Shown here: positions 35,419-47,600 of the stretch, piece after piece
Layout of the letters: each line of letters starts with the position of its first letter
Position numbering within the stretch: position 1 is the first letter of the stretch
Origin: Cordilura impudica
Lineage: Eukaryota; Arthropoda; Insecta; Diptera; Scathophagidae
Reading direction: 5' to 3'
NCBI GenBank assembly: GCA_963682025.1
Contig: OY821520.1
Coordinates: forward strand, 1,355,001 to 1,419,000
Length of the DNA: 64,000 nucleotides
Program-made: the position numbers and the translations under genes
The notes under the pieces: model-generated
Told to the model about the DNA's origin: nothing
The model's database searches: none
Seen by the model: only the letters and a program-made list of their open reading frames with translations

Positions 35419-36157
35419 TATACCCTATACCACCATGTGGTTTGGGTATAATGACTTTGTACTGCTGTTTTTAACTACCAAAAATATTTGACCTAGACCC
35501 ATTTTTTATTATACCGATCGACTAAGAATCACTTTCTGAATCGATTTAGCGATGTCCGTCCGTCCGTCTGTGTGTCCACGTAAACCTTGTAATCAAACTA
35601 CGCAAATATGAACATATTTTGATGAAATTTGGTACATAAGCTTTTACCGGTCATAGGAAGAACGCTATTGAAATTGGTGAAATTCCGTCCATGTTCAGAC
35701 CTAGTCCCCACACAAATGATACCTATGAAATCGACATAAATTGCCATAAGATCCAAATTATCTTATAGATCTCAGTCAAATTTGGTTTATATGTGTTTAT
35801 TATATCCATTAATCAGTAGTCCAAAAATAATCCCTATAGGACAATTCTTAGTCGTAGGCCCCATATAGAGCTGCTTCCCGATCTTCACTTAAATCTCTTA
35901 AAAAACAAAAATATTGCTCAGATTTTTCTCAAATTTGGCTTGTATATATTTATTCAAAATATTAGTGACTTTACCAAATATGGTCAGGATCGGGTTATTT
36001 TTCGATCCAGTCCCCATATAAATATAGCACCTGATATGAACTTTTTCATATCTGTTGCCAAAAAAATTAGAAACAATTTCCCTCAAATTTGGTTTATGCT
36101 TATTTTCTATATCCAATTAGTTGGACCGAAGCGTTAGGGTCTCTAAACTATGGTATA
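35419..36157 (+). mobile_element. mini-me/Helentron-like repeat, copy 2 (3' end lost)
   Basis: Starts TATACCCTATACCACCATGT and carries GTCCGTCCGTCTGTGTGTCC. The terminal hairpin AGTCGGTCTAGACCGACT is missing. The copy breaks off at about 36157 and abuts the reversed ACTAGAGG repeat. Confidence 0.7.
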
Positions 36158-36297
36158 TATAATATAATATAATTTGGCATATTTTGGCATTACTGTACGT
36201 TAACTTCTCTTGGCAAATTTTGGTATTATATTATAAAAATTAATATAATATAATATAATGCTGCGGAGCAGCAGGGTTCCTCTAGTTATTATTAAAA
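36158..36297 (-). repeat. Reversed partial copy of the ACTAGAGG repeat
   Basis: The complement of 26424-26560: AATGCTGCGGAGCAGCAGG and GTACGTTAACTTCTCTTGGC are both present. It ends CCTCTAGT at 36297. Confidence 0.7.
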
Positions 36298-36499
36298 TCC
36301 AAATATGACATTTCATAATAAATAAAAAGAAATAAAAAAACAATATTTCATGTTAAAAGTTAAAAAATCAAAAGTTCAACTTTGACCTCGAATTCCTTAA
36401 AAAGTACTCAATCAATTTGAAATTAAAACTAAAAAAAAAATTACAAAAATATTTTGATCGGTTCAAAAGTTACAGAATTTTGCCCAATGAAACGCGATT

Positions 36500-37165
36500 T
36501 TCAGCACTGTGCGTCGTTGATTGACTTCTTTTTAGTTAGTTAGTAACTGATATGACAACTTTTTCGCATCAGGTTCAGTGTCCTGTGTCTGACCATTCTT
36601 TGATTTTTGCTTCCATTGTCTTTAACGTTAAGCATACGCAGGAATTTGTTGAATTTCAAGATTTTAACAACATTGATTGGTCTGGGTTACATTTATTTGT
36701 AGATCGCCTCTTTTTAATTGCATTGATGTTGATTAGGAGAAGGGTTCGTTATAAAAATGATTGCAAGATCTCTTAGGAATATAGCTTTTTCTTCCTTTAA
36801 ATCGAAACGATCGTCGGATCATAATAAGGCAAAAAATGTTAATCGAAACGAGAAGAGGCGGCATTTTTCAATGTTGTTTGGGGGCTTGGACACAGCTAAG
36901 CTTTGGAAAGTACTTAGAGGCTCTGGTTGTGTTGGTGAGGATAGTGTAGTCTTAAATGATAACGTTGAAACACTAAATGCATATTTTGTAAATGGGGGTT
37001 GTGGTGATGTTCATGGTTGTTTTGGTGTTGATAATGATCTTGCGAATGCTTTGTCCTTGCGATGTGTCAGCGAGCTGGAATTATTTGAAGCCCTGAATAA
37101 TGTTAAATCTCGATCGATTGGTGTTCAATTATGTTTGTGTAACAAGTCTTTTTGAATATAAGTTA
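36500..37165 (+). pseudogene. Non-LTR retrotransposon fragment (endonuclease end and linker)
   Basis: PVSDHSLIFASIVF (36580-36620) fits the SDH motif that ends AP endonucleases of CR1/Jockey elements. It is followed, after a frame break, by RRHFSMLFGGLDTAKLWKVL and by linker sequence typical of the stretch before the RT domain. The RT core is absent; the sequence runs directly into a minisatellite. Confidence 0.6.
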
Positions 37166-37169
37166 AGGC

Positions 37170-37455
37170 ATGACACACTTCCATGCCACCTTATCAGTCC
37201 GCTAATATGGCGAACAAATCTGTCCGCCAATATGGTGAACAAATCAGTCCGCAAATATGGCGAACAAGTCAGTTCGCCAATCAGAACAGTCCGCCAATAT
37301 GGTGAATAAATATGTCCGCAAATATGGCGACCGAATCAGTCCGCCAATATGGCAAACAAATATGTCCGTCAATATGGCGAACAATTCAGTCCGCCAATCA
37401 CGTCAGTCCGCCATCCATGTCGCCCAATATGGTGAACAAATTAGTTCACCAATTA
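37170..37455. repeat. Minisatellite with ~25-bp unit
   Basis: About eleven diverged units of the form CAGTCCGCCAATATGGCGAA + CAAAT. Variants change C/T at the CCGCC and GGCGA blocks. It is embedded where the non-LTR fragment ends. The frame at 37257-37514 is a translation of the repeat. Confidence 0.85.
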
Positions 37456-37598
37456 TCTCCATTACTACAGCCACCCAATTGACGAACACTATGTCGTCAT
37501 TATATTTTTGGTAAATAATTATTCTACCAACCAATTTGACAAACGCCTTAGTTTGTCATTTATTTTTTATAAATGTTTTTGCCCTCATCAAATTTTGA

Positions 37599-37813
37599 GC
37601 GCCCCGATAGGTGAGTAGGTAGCGTGCTCGCCTATCATGCGGGGGTCGTGGGTTCAATTCCCACCAGAGGCTTTGGTCTTTCGCTGCAAAAAAAAAAAAA
37701 AAATTGAACTACTCCCTCTCTCCTCCTTAACCTATTTTCCTGAGATCAACACAATGCATTGCATCTGTAGGGGGCATCCCCTGAGTATTGATTAATTAAT
37801 AAAAAAAAAAAAA
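37599..37813 (+). mobile_element. tRNA-derived SINE, plus-strand copy
   Basis: The head (37599-37673) is about 95% like the copy at 16724-16798: A-box-like TAGGTGAGTAGG and B box GGTTCAATTCC (one change from consensus). Then TCGCTGC, an A-run, a body (TGAGATCAACACAATGCATT, then GGGGGCATCCCCTGAGTATT) and a final A-run. The body differs from the tail of the first copy. Confidence 0.75.
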
Positions 37814-37908
37814 TTACTTTAAACGGGCACGCGTATTTCGCAATATCACATTGCAATTTTTACATTTATTTTTATGTCGCAATATCATATTGCATTCCCA
37901 GGCATTTT

Positions 37909-38700
37909 TATACCCTATACCACTATGTGGTTTGGGTATAATGACTTTGTGCTGCTGTTTGTAACAACCAAAAATATTTGACCTAGACCCATCTTTAATT
38001 ATACCGATCGAATCAGAATCACTTTCTGAGTTGATTTAACAATGTCCGTCCGTCCGTCCGTCCGTCCGTCCGTCCGTCTGTGTGTCCATGTAAAGCTTGT
38101 AATCAAACTGCAGGTCGCAAATATGAATATATTCTGATGAAATTTGGTATATAAGCTTTTATCGGCCATGGGATGAACGCTATTGAAATTGGTGAGAATC
38201 GGTCCATGTTCAGACCTAGCCCCCATACAAATTACCCATATGAAATCGACATAAATTGCCATAAGATCCAAATTGTCATATAGATCTTACTCAAATTGGG
38301 TTTGTATGCGTTCATTACATCCACTAATGAGTAGTCCAAAAATGATCCCTTTGACCCCATATAGAGCTGCTTCCCGATCTTCACTTAAATCTATTAAAAA
38401 ACAAAAATATTGCACTGATTCTTCTCAAATTTTGTTTGTACATATTTTTGCAAAATACAAGAGACTTTACCAAACATGATCAGGATCGGTCCATTTTTGG
38501 ACCTATTCCCTTTATAGATATAGCATCCGATATGAACTTTTTCATATCTGCAGCCAAAAAAATTAATAAAAATCCCACTCAAATTTGGTTTTTGCTTTTT
38601 TTCAATGTCCAGTTAGTTGGGCCTAAGAGATAGGGTTTCTAAACGCATGGTATAGGGTATCGTATAGTCGGTCTAGACCGACTATAATTTTCTTACTTGT
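37909..38700 (+). mobile_element. mini-me/Helentron-like repeat, copy 3
   Basis: Full-length: TATACCCTATACCACTATGT at the start, six GTCC units before GTCTGTGTGTCC, GGTATAGGGTATCGTATAGT and the perfect 24-bp palindrome around TCTAGA, ending ATTTTCTTACTTG. It shares private variants with copy 5 (TGTAAAGCTTGTAATC, CCCTTTATAGATATAGC). Confidence 0.8.
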
Positions 38701-38901
38701 TATTTATTATTTTTCTGGCACCAATTACGACCATTCACACTTTTATTTGTTTTGGGTGTCAGTTTCACAAAACATTTCCTCAAACCGCTGCATTTTATTT
38801 AATTGTCTTGTCCCCTAATTCTGCAGCGTAAACAGTCCTCAAGTCAGTGCACTTGAAACTTCCACAATTTATGATTGTGAAACAAATGCACTTGACTGTT
38901 T

Positions 38902-39682
38902 TTATACCCTATACCACTATGTGGTTTGGGTATAATGACTTTGTGCTGCTGTTTGTAACAACCAAAAATATTTGACCTAGACCCATCTTTAATTATACCG
39001 ATCGAATCAGAATCACTTTTTGAGTTGATTTAATAATGTCCGTCCGTCCGTCCGTCCGTCTGTGTGTCCATGTAAACCTTGTAATCAAACTGCAGGTCGC
39101 AAATATGAAAATATTTTGATGAAATTTGGTGTATAAGCTTTCATCGGCCATGGGATGAACGCTATTAAAATTGGTGAGAATCGGTCCATGTTCAGACCTA
39201 GCCCTCATACAAATTACCCCTATGAAATCGACATAAATTGCCATAAGATCCAGATTGTCATATAGATCTTACTCAAATTGGGTTTCTATGCGTTCATTAC
39301 ATCCACTATTGAGTAGTCCAAAAATGATCCCTTTGGCCCCATATAGAGCTGCTTCCCGATCTTTACTTAAATCTATTAAAAAACAAAAATATTGCACTGA
39401 TTCTTCTCAAATTTTGTTTGTATATATTTTTGCAAAATACAAGAGACTTTACCAAACATGATCAGGATCGGTCCATTTTTGGACCTAGTCCCCATATAGA
39501 TATAGCATCCGATATGAACTTTTTCATATCTGCAGCCAAAAAAATTAATAAAAGTACCACTCAAATTTGGTTTTTGCTTATTTTCTATATCCAGTTAGTT
39601 GGGCCTAAGAGATAAGGTTTCTATACGCATGGTATAGGGTATCATATAGTCGGTCTAGACCGACTATAATTTTCTTACTTGT
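38902..39682 (+). mobile_element. mini-me/Helentron-like repeat, copy 4
   Basis: Full-length, with four GTCC units. It differs from its two neighbours by TGTAAACCTTGTAATC and CCCCATATAGATATAGC, so it is not simply a tandem duplicate of them. Confidence 0.8.
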
Positions 39683-39937
39683 TTATCTTTTGATTCTTCA
39701 GCATTTTTGTTGGTTTTTAGGTTTCACTTGTTTTGGCAACTTTTGTGTTTCTCTGCTGCTGAGAGTGTTTGGCTTTTATAAAAAAAAAAAAAAATAGAAT
39801 AGAGTTTTTTAGTTTTTAAGTTGGATGTGAGAACTGCAGCCCACATAGTCGGGTAAAGATTTTGTTTTAAAAAGCAAAATCATTAAAGTAAAATTCGGAT
39901 TATAATAGCTTACAAAATGTTCCAAAAAATTTGTATT

Positions 39938-40715
39938 ATTATACCCTATACCACTATGTGGTTTGGGTATAATGACTTTGTGCTGCTGTTTGTAACAACC
40001 AAAAATATTTGACCTAGACCCATCTTTAATTATACCGATCGAATCAGAATCACTTTCTGAGTTGATTTAACAATGTCCGTCCGTCCGTCCGTCTGTGTGT
40101 CCATGTAAAGCTTGTAATCAAACTGCAGGTCGCAAATATGAATATATTTTGACGAAATTTGGTATATAAGCTTTTATCGGCCATGGGATGAACGCTATTG
40201 AAATTGGTGAGAATCGGTCCATGTTCAGACCTAGCCCCCATACAAATTACCCATATGAAATCGACATAAATTGCCATAAGATCCAAATTGACATATAGAT
40301 CTTACTCAAATTGGGTTTGTATGCGTTCATTACATCCACTAATGAGTAGTCCAAAAATGATCCCTTTGACCCCATATAGAGCTGCTTCCCGATCTTCACT
40401 TAAATCTATTAAAAAACAAAAATATTGCACTGATTCTTCTCAAATTTTGTTTGTACATATTTTTGCAAAATACAAGAGACTTTACCAAACATGATCAGGA
40501 TCGGTCCATTTTTGGACCTAGTCCCTTTATAGATATAGCATCCGATATGAACTTTTTCATATCTGCAGCCAAAAAAAATAATAAAAATCCCACTCAAATT
40601 TGGTTTTTGCTTATTTTCAATGTCCAGTTAGTTGGGCCTAAGAGATAGGGTTTCTAAACGCATGGTATAGGGTATCGTATAGTCGGTCTAGACCGACTAT
40701 AATTTTCTTACTTGT
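39938..40715 (+). mobile_element. mini-me/Helentron-like repeat, copy 5
   Basis: Full-length, with three GTCC units and the same private variants as copy 3. The unique DNA between copies (38701-38901 and 39683-39937) is unrelated, so separate insertions or gene conversion are more likely than block duplication. Confidence 0.8.
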
Positions 40716-41348
40716 TTTATAATAAGTTACTAAGTGTTTTAAGTAAATTAATAAAAGTAATTGGTACTGGTTAAACAAGTTAATTGTTCTAAATAAAATT
40801 AATAAAGCAAACTGTTCATGAAAAGTGTTCCCTAAGATAAATGTTACTGACTTAATATTTTGTATACTGAAGTAGATTAACTTAAAATCTTAAAATAAAT
40901 CAACACTAAACAAGAACACAAGCTAGAGCACATTAAACATTAATAAATAATAAGTAAACTATCGAAAATAATTTATATAATCATTTTCAATTTTTTCAAT
41001 GCTATTTTTACATTTCCTGTGGCATGGAAGACTGCACGTGTTGTACCTATACGAAGGATCATTTTTATATGTAGTATAATATAATATATTATATTATAAT
41101 ATATGACCCTATAATTTATGATCCTTGGCCGTACACAGCCGTGGTTGTAATATTGACTTAAAGACACATGCGGAGGGAAGTAAGGGTATCAAAGATTTAA
41201 CACTTGCTTGTTATATATTTTTATTGATTTTTATTTATTTTTATGGGCACAGAGTTCGAAGCACAGCTATAATTTTAGACGTGAATTTAAATAGTTATAA
41301 TTGACATAATAAAAATCTACAATTCATAGTTCTTGTTTATAAAAGTAG
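40716..41348. other. Spacer downstream of the LPMO stop
   Basis: Holds AATAAA on the minus strand at about 41220-41235, about 120 nt past the LPMO stop, which is a probable poly(A) signal. A TATAATATAATATATTATAT hairpin lies at about 41075-41102. No gene. Confidence 0.5.
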
Positions 41349-41648
41349 CTAAAAACAGCGGCATTTATCAACAGGACACTCAGAACCGTAATTAAGACAA
41401 GAATCCATACAATACGCATCAGTTCCCTCAAGTCCTTCCAACTCACCAATGGCAACACATTCTTGTCTGTGGGAGAAAAAATAGAATATTAACAATTGTG
41501 TAAGAGATTTGTAAGTTCAAACAGTACTTACGGACAATAACACGCAGTTTCAGGACAATTTGGTGGGTAACGTAAACAATTGGACTCGCACCATTGATCC
41601 ATGCCTGGTAAATTACGAAAAGCTTTTGATGCAATACATTTCTGATCC
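41349..41648 (-). CDS. LPMO C-terminal exons: two Cys-rich modules
   Basis: Exon 41648-41532 begins with the G that completes Arg256 and encodes C260-x15-C276-x3-C280-x6-C287-x4-C292-x-C294 (core PGMDQWCESNCLRYPPNCP). Exon 41466-41349 repeats exactly that spacing from C298 to C332 and ends CRCF-stop. The intron between them is 65 nt. Such six-Cys modules occur at the end of some insect LPMOs and other secreted insect proteins; a carbohydrate-binding role is plausible but not shown. Confidence 0.85.
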
Positions 41649-44600
41649 CTGAAATCGAACAAAAAATAAAAATAAATACTTCAGGAAACATGGTAATCTT
41701 TAATGAATAGGAAATTTTTATGATTACTTGACAGATGTTACCGTAAATTCTGACAGCATTTATTTTTGCGATAAAAGGAAGTCAATTTGTGTTAAAAAAA
41801 AGAAAAATTTAAATAAATAAATATATTTTCAATAAATTAAATAATTTCCAAATTTTTTATATCTCGTGGACTTCCAAATAAATACAAAAAAATATATAGA
41901 AAAGAAAAAAAAAAATGCCAAATCCAGCATATAATTATAAATGCAAAACCAGCCAGTTCAAGGTTGAAAAGGAGAATGAAAACATGGAATTACGCACACG
42001 TATGCGGAGCACAACAAAAGGTTATTGTTTGACATTTTCGATAAAACTGTGTTCATGTCTGTTGTTTTTTTTTTGTTTAGATAAACATGTAGCAAATAAA
42101 AAGGAAACTGTCTGGGATCGTTTGAGTAAAGTCCAAAAAGTTCCAAGTACTGAAAATTCTTTAGGTGTAACCAGATCTCGCCATAATCTTCCAATGAAAA
42201 CTACGAAACGTTTTCAAACGGGAAGATCAATTTCGGTTAATCAGTCGCAACAGCCTCCGGTGCAAACAGTTAACCGAAAGCCTTTATCACCTAATACATG
42301 TTCCCTGAATGGACGTTCGAATCCACCGAAGAAGACTCGTTTGTCTAAGGCTAATGTTGTGCCTGAAATAGAGAGCCAGAGATATATTTATGTGTGTAAA
42401 CAAAACAAATTGCTTAATGAAATATTGAGCGCGCGAAGTTTGAGTAATTCCAAAACGTCTTCAGATGATTACAAATCCTCTAATGGACAATGTGCTGCTG
42501 AGATCACTGAGATTATTGATTTGCCGTTTCTTAACTTTCAGGGTGATTGTGTAGCACGCATTGCAGAGACAGAGCGTGGAGAGATCCGCGAATCTACAGA
42601 TGATTCAAATGACGAATATAAATTGGCTCCACTAATGAGTTCACGTTCTTACCAAGATTCCAATAGCAGCACTAAAATAGTAGATTATGTTCGTGACCTT
42701 TTGAAACGTAAAGATAAATGCATGGCACCGGAGGATATTGAGCTTGTTAATGATGTCATTAGGTCTGATCACAGATATCGGGATTTAAATGAGAGCAATT
42801 CAAAACTATTCAAAGACATTTTGAAAACACAATTACAAGATATTTTGAAACATGAGTTTGCTGTTAAAAGAGCATTGGATAAACTAGATTCTTCAGTCAG
42901 TTTACAAACTAGCCAGCAAGTTCAAACAATCCCACCGGCAAAAGAAATCGTTAGTTCTACGAACAACACAATGCAACTCCAAAAATTGGAAGTAGATGTT
43001 ATATTTAAAAATGTTCCGTCCTTAGAAAAAGAGATTATTATTTTAAGAGCTTTGGGTGAGAAATTAGAAGCAACTTTAAAATCTTCATCTTCTCATCGAG
43101 GAGCTACAATCATCAAATCTCAAGAATCGGTGACATTATCTGCAGTCGAATTATCGGATAAGGTGGTGTTAATAGGTAATACATATGGAAAATATGATTC
43201 GCCCATTGAACATTTTGTTCTGGTTGAAGTTCGATCCGTTGGTATATGTTATTTAATCGGAATAGTAAAAGAGTTTTATATTGCTCAAAAAACTATAGAT
43301 GAATTACAGCAAGATATTAACCGCCCGTTCTATATACCGATAAATCAGGAGACCGCTGAATTAAAAAGAACTTCGTTTAAGAAACTTAAAGAAAATCCTG
43401 ATATATTGTTACGTCATATCAAGCCCAAAAATTCTGTTGTCGCCTTTAATGTTATCGAACAGGACCCGGTATTTTTTAACAACATTATTTTTAGCAAGTC
43501 CAAAACGATCTCAAAACTGTCCTTAGCTGTTTCTACAAATGATGATTATTACGCTGAAAATGACCATCTCTCTGCACCAGTCCATCTTGAGGGTGGCGAC
43601 AGTTGCTTTTGGCATCAAAAGGAAGACCCTAAAATTTCTCGTGAAACTCTTAAAACTGCGGAGATCCCCAAGGAACAAGAACTTGTCAAATTAAAGTGTG
43701 AATGTGATGCAAGGAACAGTGATCAAATTGTGAAACGACCAAAACATATGGAGTCAGTCATTAGAGGTAAACATCGTAGGCGTATAAGACGTTCTACGAC
43801 ACCGATGCCTTCCAGTCAAAAAAATTTAACTCCAAAAAATACTTTGCTAAAAACCGTCTTGGTCGGATCTGTTCAGCTGCATCTTTTCTTACTACTTATT
43901 ATGGCATTTACTTTTCCGAATCCCAAGTGTTAATTTTTCGCTTTTGCATTTTCACAATATCTATTGTATTGGTAAATGGCAAAAAATACGCAATTATTTG
44001 TATAAGTATTTGTTTTTTTTTTTTTAATTTTCGCATTGTGACATTATTTTATGTTTCACCTATTTGTTTTACATGGAAAAGAAATTACAGAAGTTAAGTT
44101 TTTGGACTATAATTATTACTAATTATGTTTATGTGTAGATAATTTAGCTTCGGTAATATCTTTTTTGCAAAACGACTTCACTCTTATTTGTGTTATTCAA
44201 AATTATTTATGAAAGTAAATGGGTTAAAAGAAAAATTCAATTGCATCTTTTTATTCATATTTCAGAAATTCTCAAATGTGTTTTATGAAATTTCTTTTAT
44301 GCATTATTGTACATAATTTATTTTCCAGTGCATAAAAATTATGTTCAAATGTTGGTAAACAATTGCCAATAATAACAACTTTTCGGTTATGTAGGGTATA
44401 CTGCTTTTTGATTCTGTAAGCCGAATCTCTATCTTTCTTAACAATATTGGCGGTATCGTTAACTAACGAAGCTGTAGTTTGTTCAACCGAAATATTGATT
44501 CCCAATTTTTCGGTAACATTTTGTTTCAAAAGATATCGAAAAAATTAAAAACGACTAAAGATTTGATTAAAAATATTTGTCAATTTATAAAGATATAATT

Positions 44601-47600
44601 TTAACTGAGCAAAAAGAAAGAATAAATACTAGAAATTACGCATTCACATTTAATATTTTAAATATTGGATCGCAAATTAATTGTGCTTTTAATGAATCCG
44701 TAGCATCCGTGGATTGTAGGATATATAAAAAATTTCAAAGTTACCCTTAAGTTAAGCCGATTGATCGATCCCATTATATGACATTTATGTAGAAGGAAAG
44801 AGAAAAAAGTTTCTCTTTTTAATTTGTGCGTTTTTGAGAAAGGCTGTCATTTAAATTTTTAATAGTGTTTATTTTAGTTTTATTAATTCTTTTTTTTTAA
44901 TGTCCAGTTGTCCATATATTTTCTACACATTCTTCTTCTATGTGTCGAATAATTCACATTTTATTCGACGATACTCATCTAAGTTATTATTAATTTATTT
45001 TGAAGTACTTCTTTGTTGCGATTACTTAATAATTTGTGATAAATTTTTCTTTTTTCATTTAAAATTGAGAGAATTGCGCTACTAGAATTGATAATTCCAA
45101 TTCGATAATTTCTGAAATACAATTAATAGTTTCTGAAATACAATAAAATATACAATATAATATATACAGAACATTATAGTCGGTCTAAATCATGCTCTTA
45201 GGGAAAGGGTCTTAGGTCCAACTAATTGTATACAGAAAATAATTATAAACCAAACTTGAGTGACATTGTTATTAATTATATGGCCTGCAGATATGAAAAA
45301 TTTAATATGGACCGGTCATATCCATATATGATAGTCACTTATTTTCCGCAAAAACATATTCAGTCCAATTCTAAACAAAAATTCCGCATGAAATATCTCA
45401 CTTCCCCTTTTTCCCTATTATGAATAAAAATTCTTTCGGAAAAATAAAATTCGATGGGAAAAAGTAGTTATTCGCAATGCATTTGAATTTGGTTTTTTCC
45501 CTAAAAAAATTTCCCTTGCAAAACAGACGGGAGTTTATATAAAAATGTAAGAAGTATTTTGATAAAACAAAATTTAAATAAAAAAAATTAATATTTTATT
45601 GTTCTTGTAGGTTGAGGACCACATATAAAGGCCAACTTGAACTTTTGTTAACTTTAATGAAAGCCAATTCAGGCATTGCTTGCGTGTTCCATAGATTCAG
45701 CCCGCAATTGACTCCTAGCAATCCTTTGGCCATTTCGTTGTTGTTAGTCTACTCCAATTTCCTCCACAACTGTTTGCATCATAGCTATGCTATTCATTTT
45801 TTTTATTGAATTGTTCTTTAAAATAAATTTATTTTCGTTTGCAAGCACAAAAAAAAAGAAAATTAATTGTCAATTGCAAAATTCGAAATTCGATGTAGCC
45901 ACTTATTAATTTTTTTGTTCACGAGGTATTTATAATGGGAGAATTTTTTTTCTCAAGAAAAGCATTTTCCCTGAGAAAGAAATTCCTTGAGAATATTCGT
46001 AATTGGGCTGATTCAAACCAGAAAAATCGGTCGAATATTTTTGGCTTTTTGATTGATTTAAGAGAAGACCGTTTAGGCCTAAATCGATTACATGTATGTT
46101 AAGTACTTGTAAATTTGTAGTTTGTAGTTTTATTACTTGTTTCTAAAATTTGTGTTTCTGAAACTTTTATTTATTTTATGAAATCGATTCAATTAATAAC
46201 TTGAGTGAGTGAGAGTGGTTTTTCATTACCTATTTATTTGCTTATATTTTAGAATTTATTAAATTTAGTCAAATTTAGTAGTTATTTTAGTTTTTCCAGC
46301 AAGAAGGCAAAGAAAGAAAAAGAATAATGATTTTTAAAATTATAAAAAATTAATTGTCTGCGTTAAAAGCTGCGTTTATTCGCGTATGCGAATTCTATAA
46401 TTTTTTAATTTTTAAAAATTTTTGGCCCTAACATATTGACAGGTTTTTGAAGCACTGCTTACATTTGTTATGTTTGCTTTTTCGATATAAATCAAACATC
46501 TTCCACAGTTTGAAAAGCGAGCATAATGTTCTACTTTACCATCTGGCATCACGACAAATTCACACATTGGTGCCATCTGTGGGACATTTAATATAATGCA
46601 TTCACAAAGACATATAATATAAAGATATTGCAAGATGCATAACGGCTTTAGTTCAAGAATGCGATAATAGATGGGGGTAACATGAGCTGCATTTTATGGA
46701 ATATTTTTTTAATATTGGAAATATTCTCTGGAATATATATAAATATTCGAAATGGCTGTCTTAAAAAATCATGGCGATTAATCAAAGAAATTCGAAAAAA
46801 ATCTAACGTTTAACAATATTTTTGAAAACATAATTTATATACAGTGCCTCTAACTAACAATCGGACAAATATTTATTCTTCAAAATAAATTATATAATCA
46901 ATAATTTGATATACTTTCCAATTATCATTTTTGGTTATTATTATCTACATACACATAGCCCATAAAATCTGCGTTCACCATTAAAAAATTTATAAGTGTT
47001 ATAAAAACACAACATAAATATTTAATCCAAATCAATTTTTTTTCATGTATTTTTTCTTCACATGTTTTATTTCAAAAATCAAAAAAGAAACTCCAGATTC
47101 CTCTCTTCCTTTTTGAAATAACGGTATATTAGTACCACAACAAGTAAATATAGCCACCAAAAAGTCTGCGTTCAGTTTGTTTGTTGTGATAATACCGTTA
47201 CTTTTTCAATTATTTTTTCTACTTTTTGCTCACTTTCTATTACTTATTATTATAATTGATCGTTTAACAAACTCGGTGGTCAATTTATTTAAAAGTGATA
47301 ATAATTTAAAAAAAAAAATGGAAACCAAAAATAAAGAAATTAGTGTATCAGAGAGAAAAATAATTATAAAATTGTGGAAAGAAGGAAAAAGCTTCCGAAA
47401 AATTGGCCAAACTATTGGGAGAACATATTCTTCTGTCCAAGAGAGTAATAAATAATTTCAAAGAAACCGGAATTTTAACATCTAAGCCACGGTCTGGACG
47501 TCCAAAAATATTAACAGTTCGGGAAGAGCGTACCGTAATCAATATGGCAAAGGTAAATCCTAGAATTACTTCTTCAAAAATTGTGGGAAATATAAATGAA

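Noticed and set aside
37257..37514. Open frame over the minisatellite
   Set aside because: Translation of a 25-bp repeat; composition is repetitive and unlike a protein family.
38273..40648. Repeated 60-70-codon frames on both strands shared by several loci
   Set aside because: They occur at the same place in every mini-me-like copy and reflect repeat identity; no start context, domain or frame constraint.
42021..42080. Transmembrane segment near the N-terminus of the nested gene product
   Set aside because: The hydrophobic stretch coincides exactly with an intron-like 60-nt segment; most likely spliced out.
46463..46576. Joining the orphan exon between LPMO exons 4 and 5
   Set aside because: LPMO exon 4 ends in phase 2 and would read a stop inside this exon; the direct 59571-41648 join is phase-perfect and matches the family sequence order.
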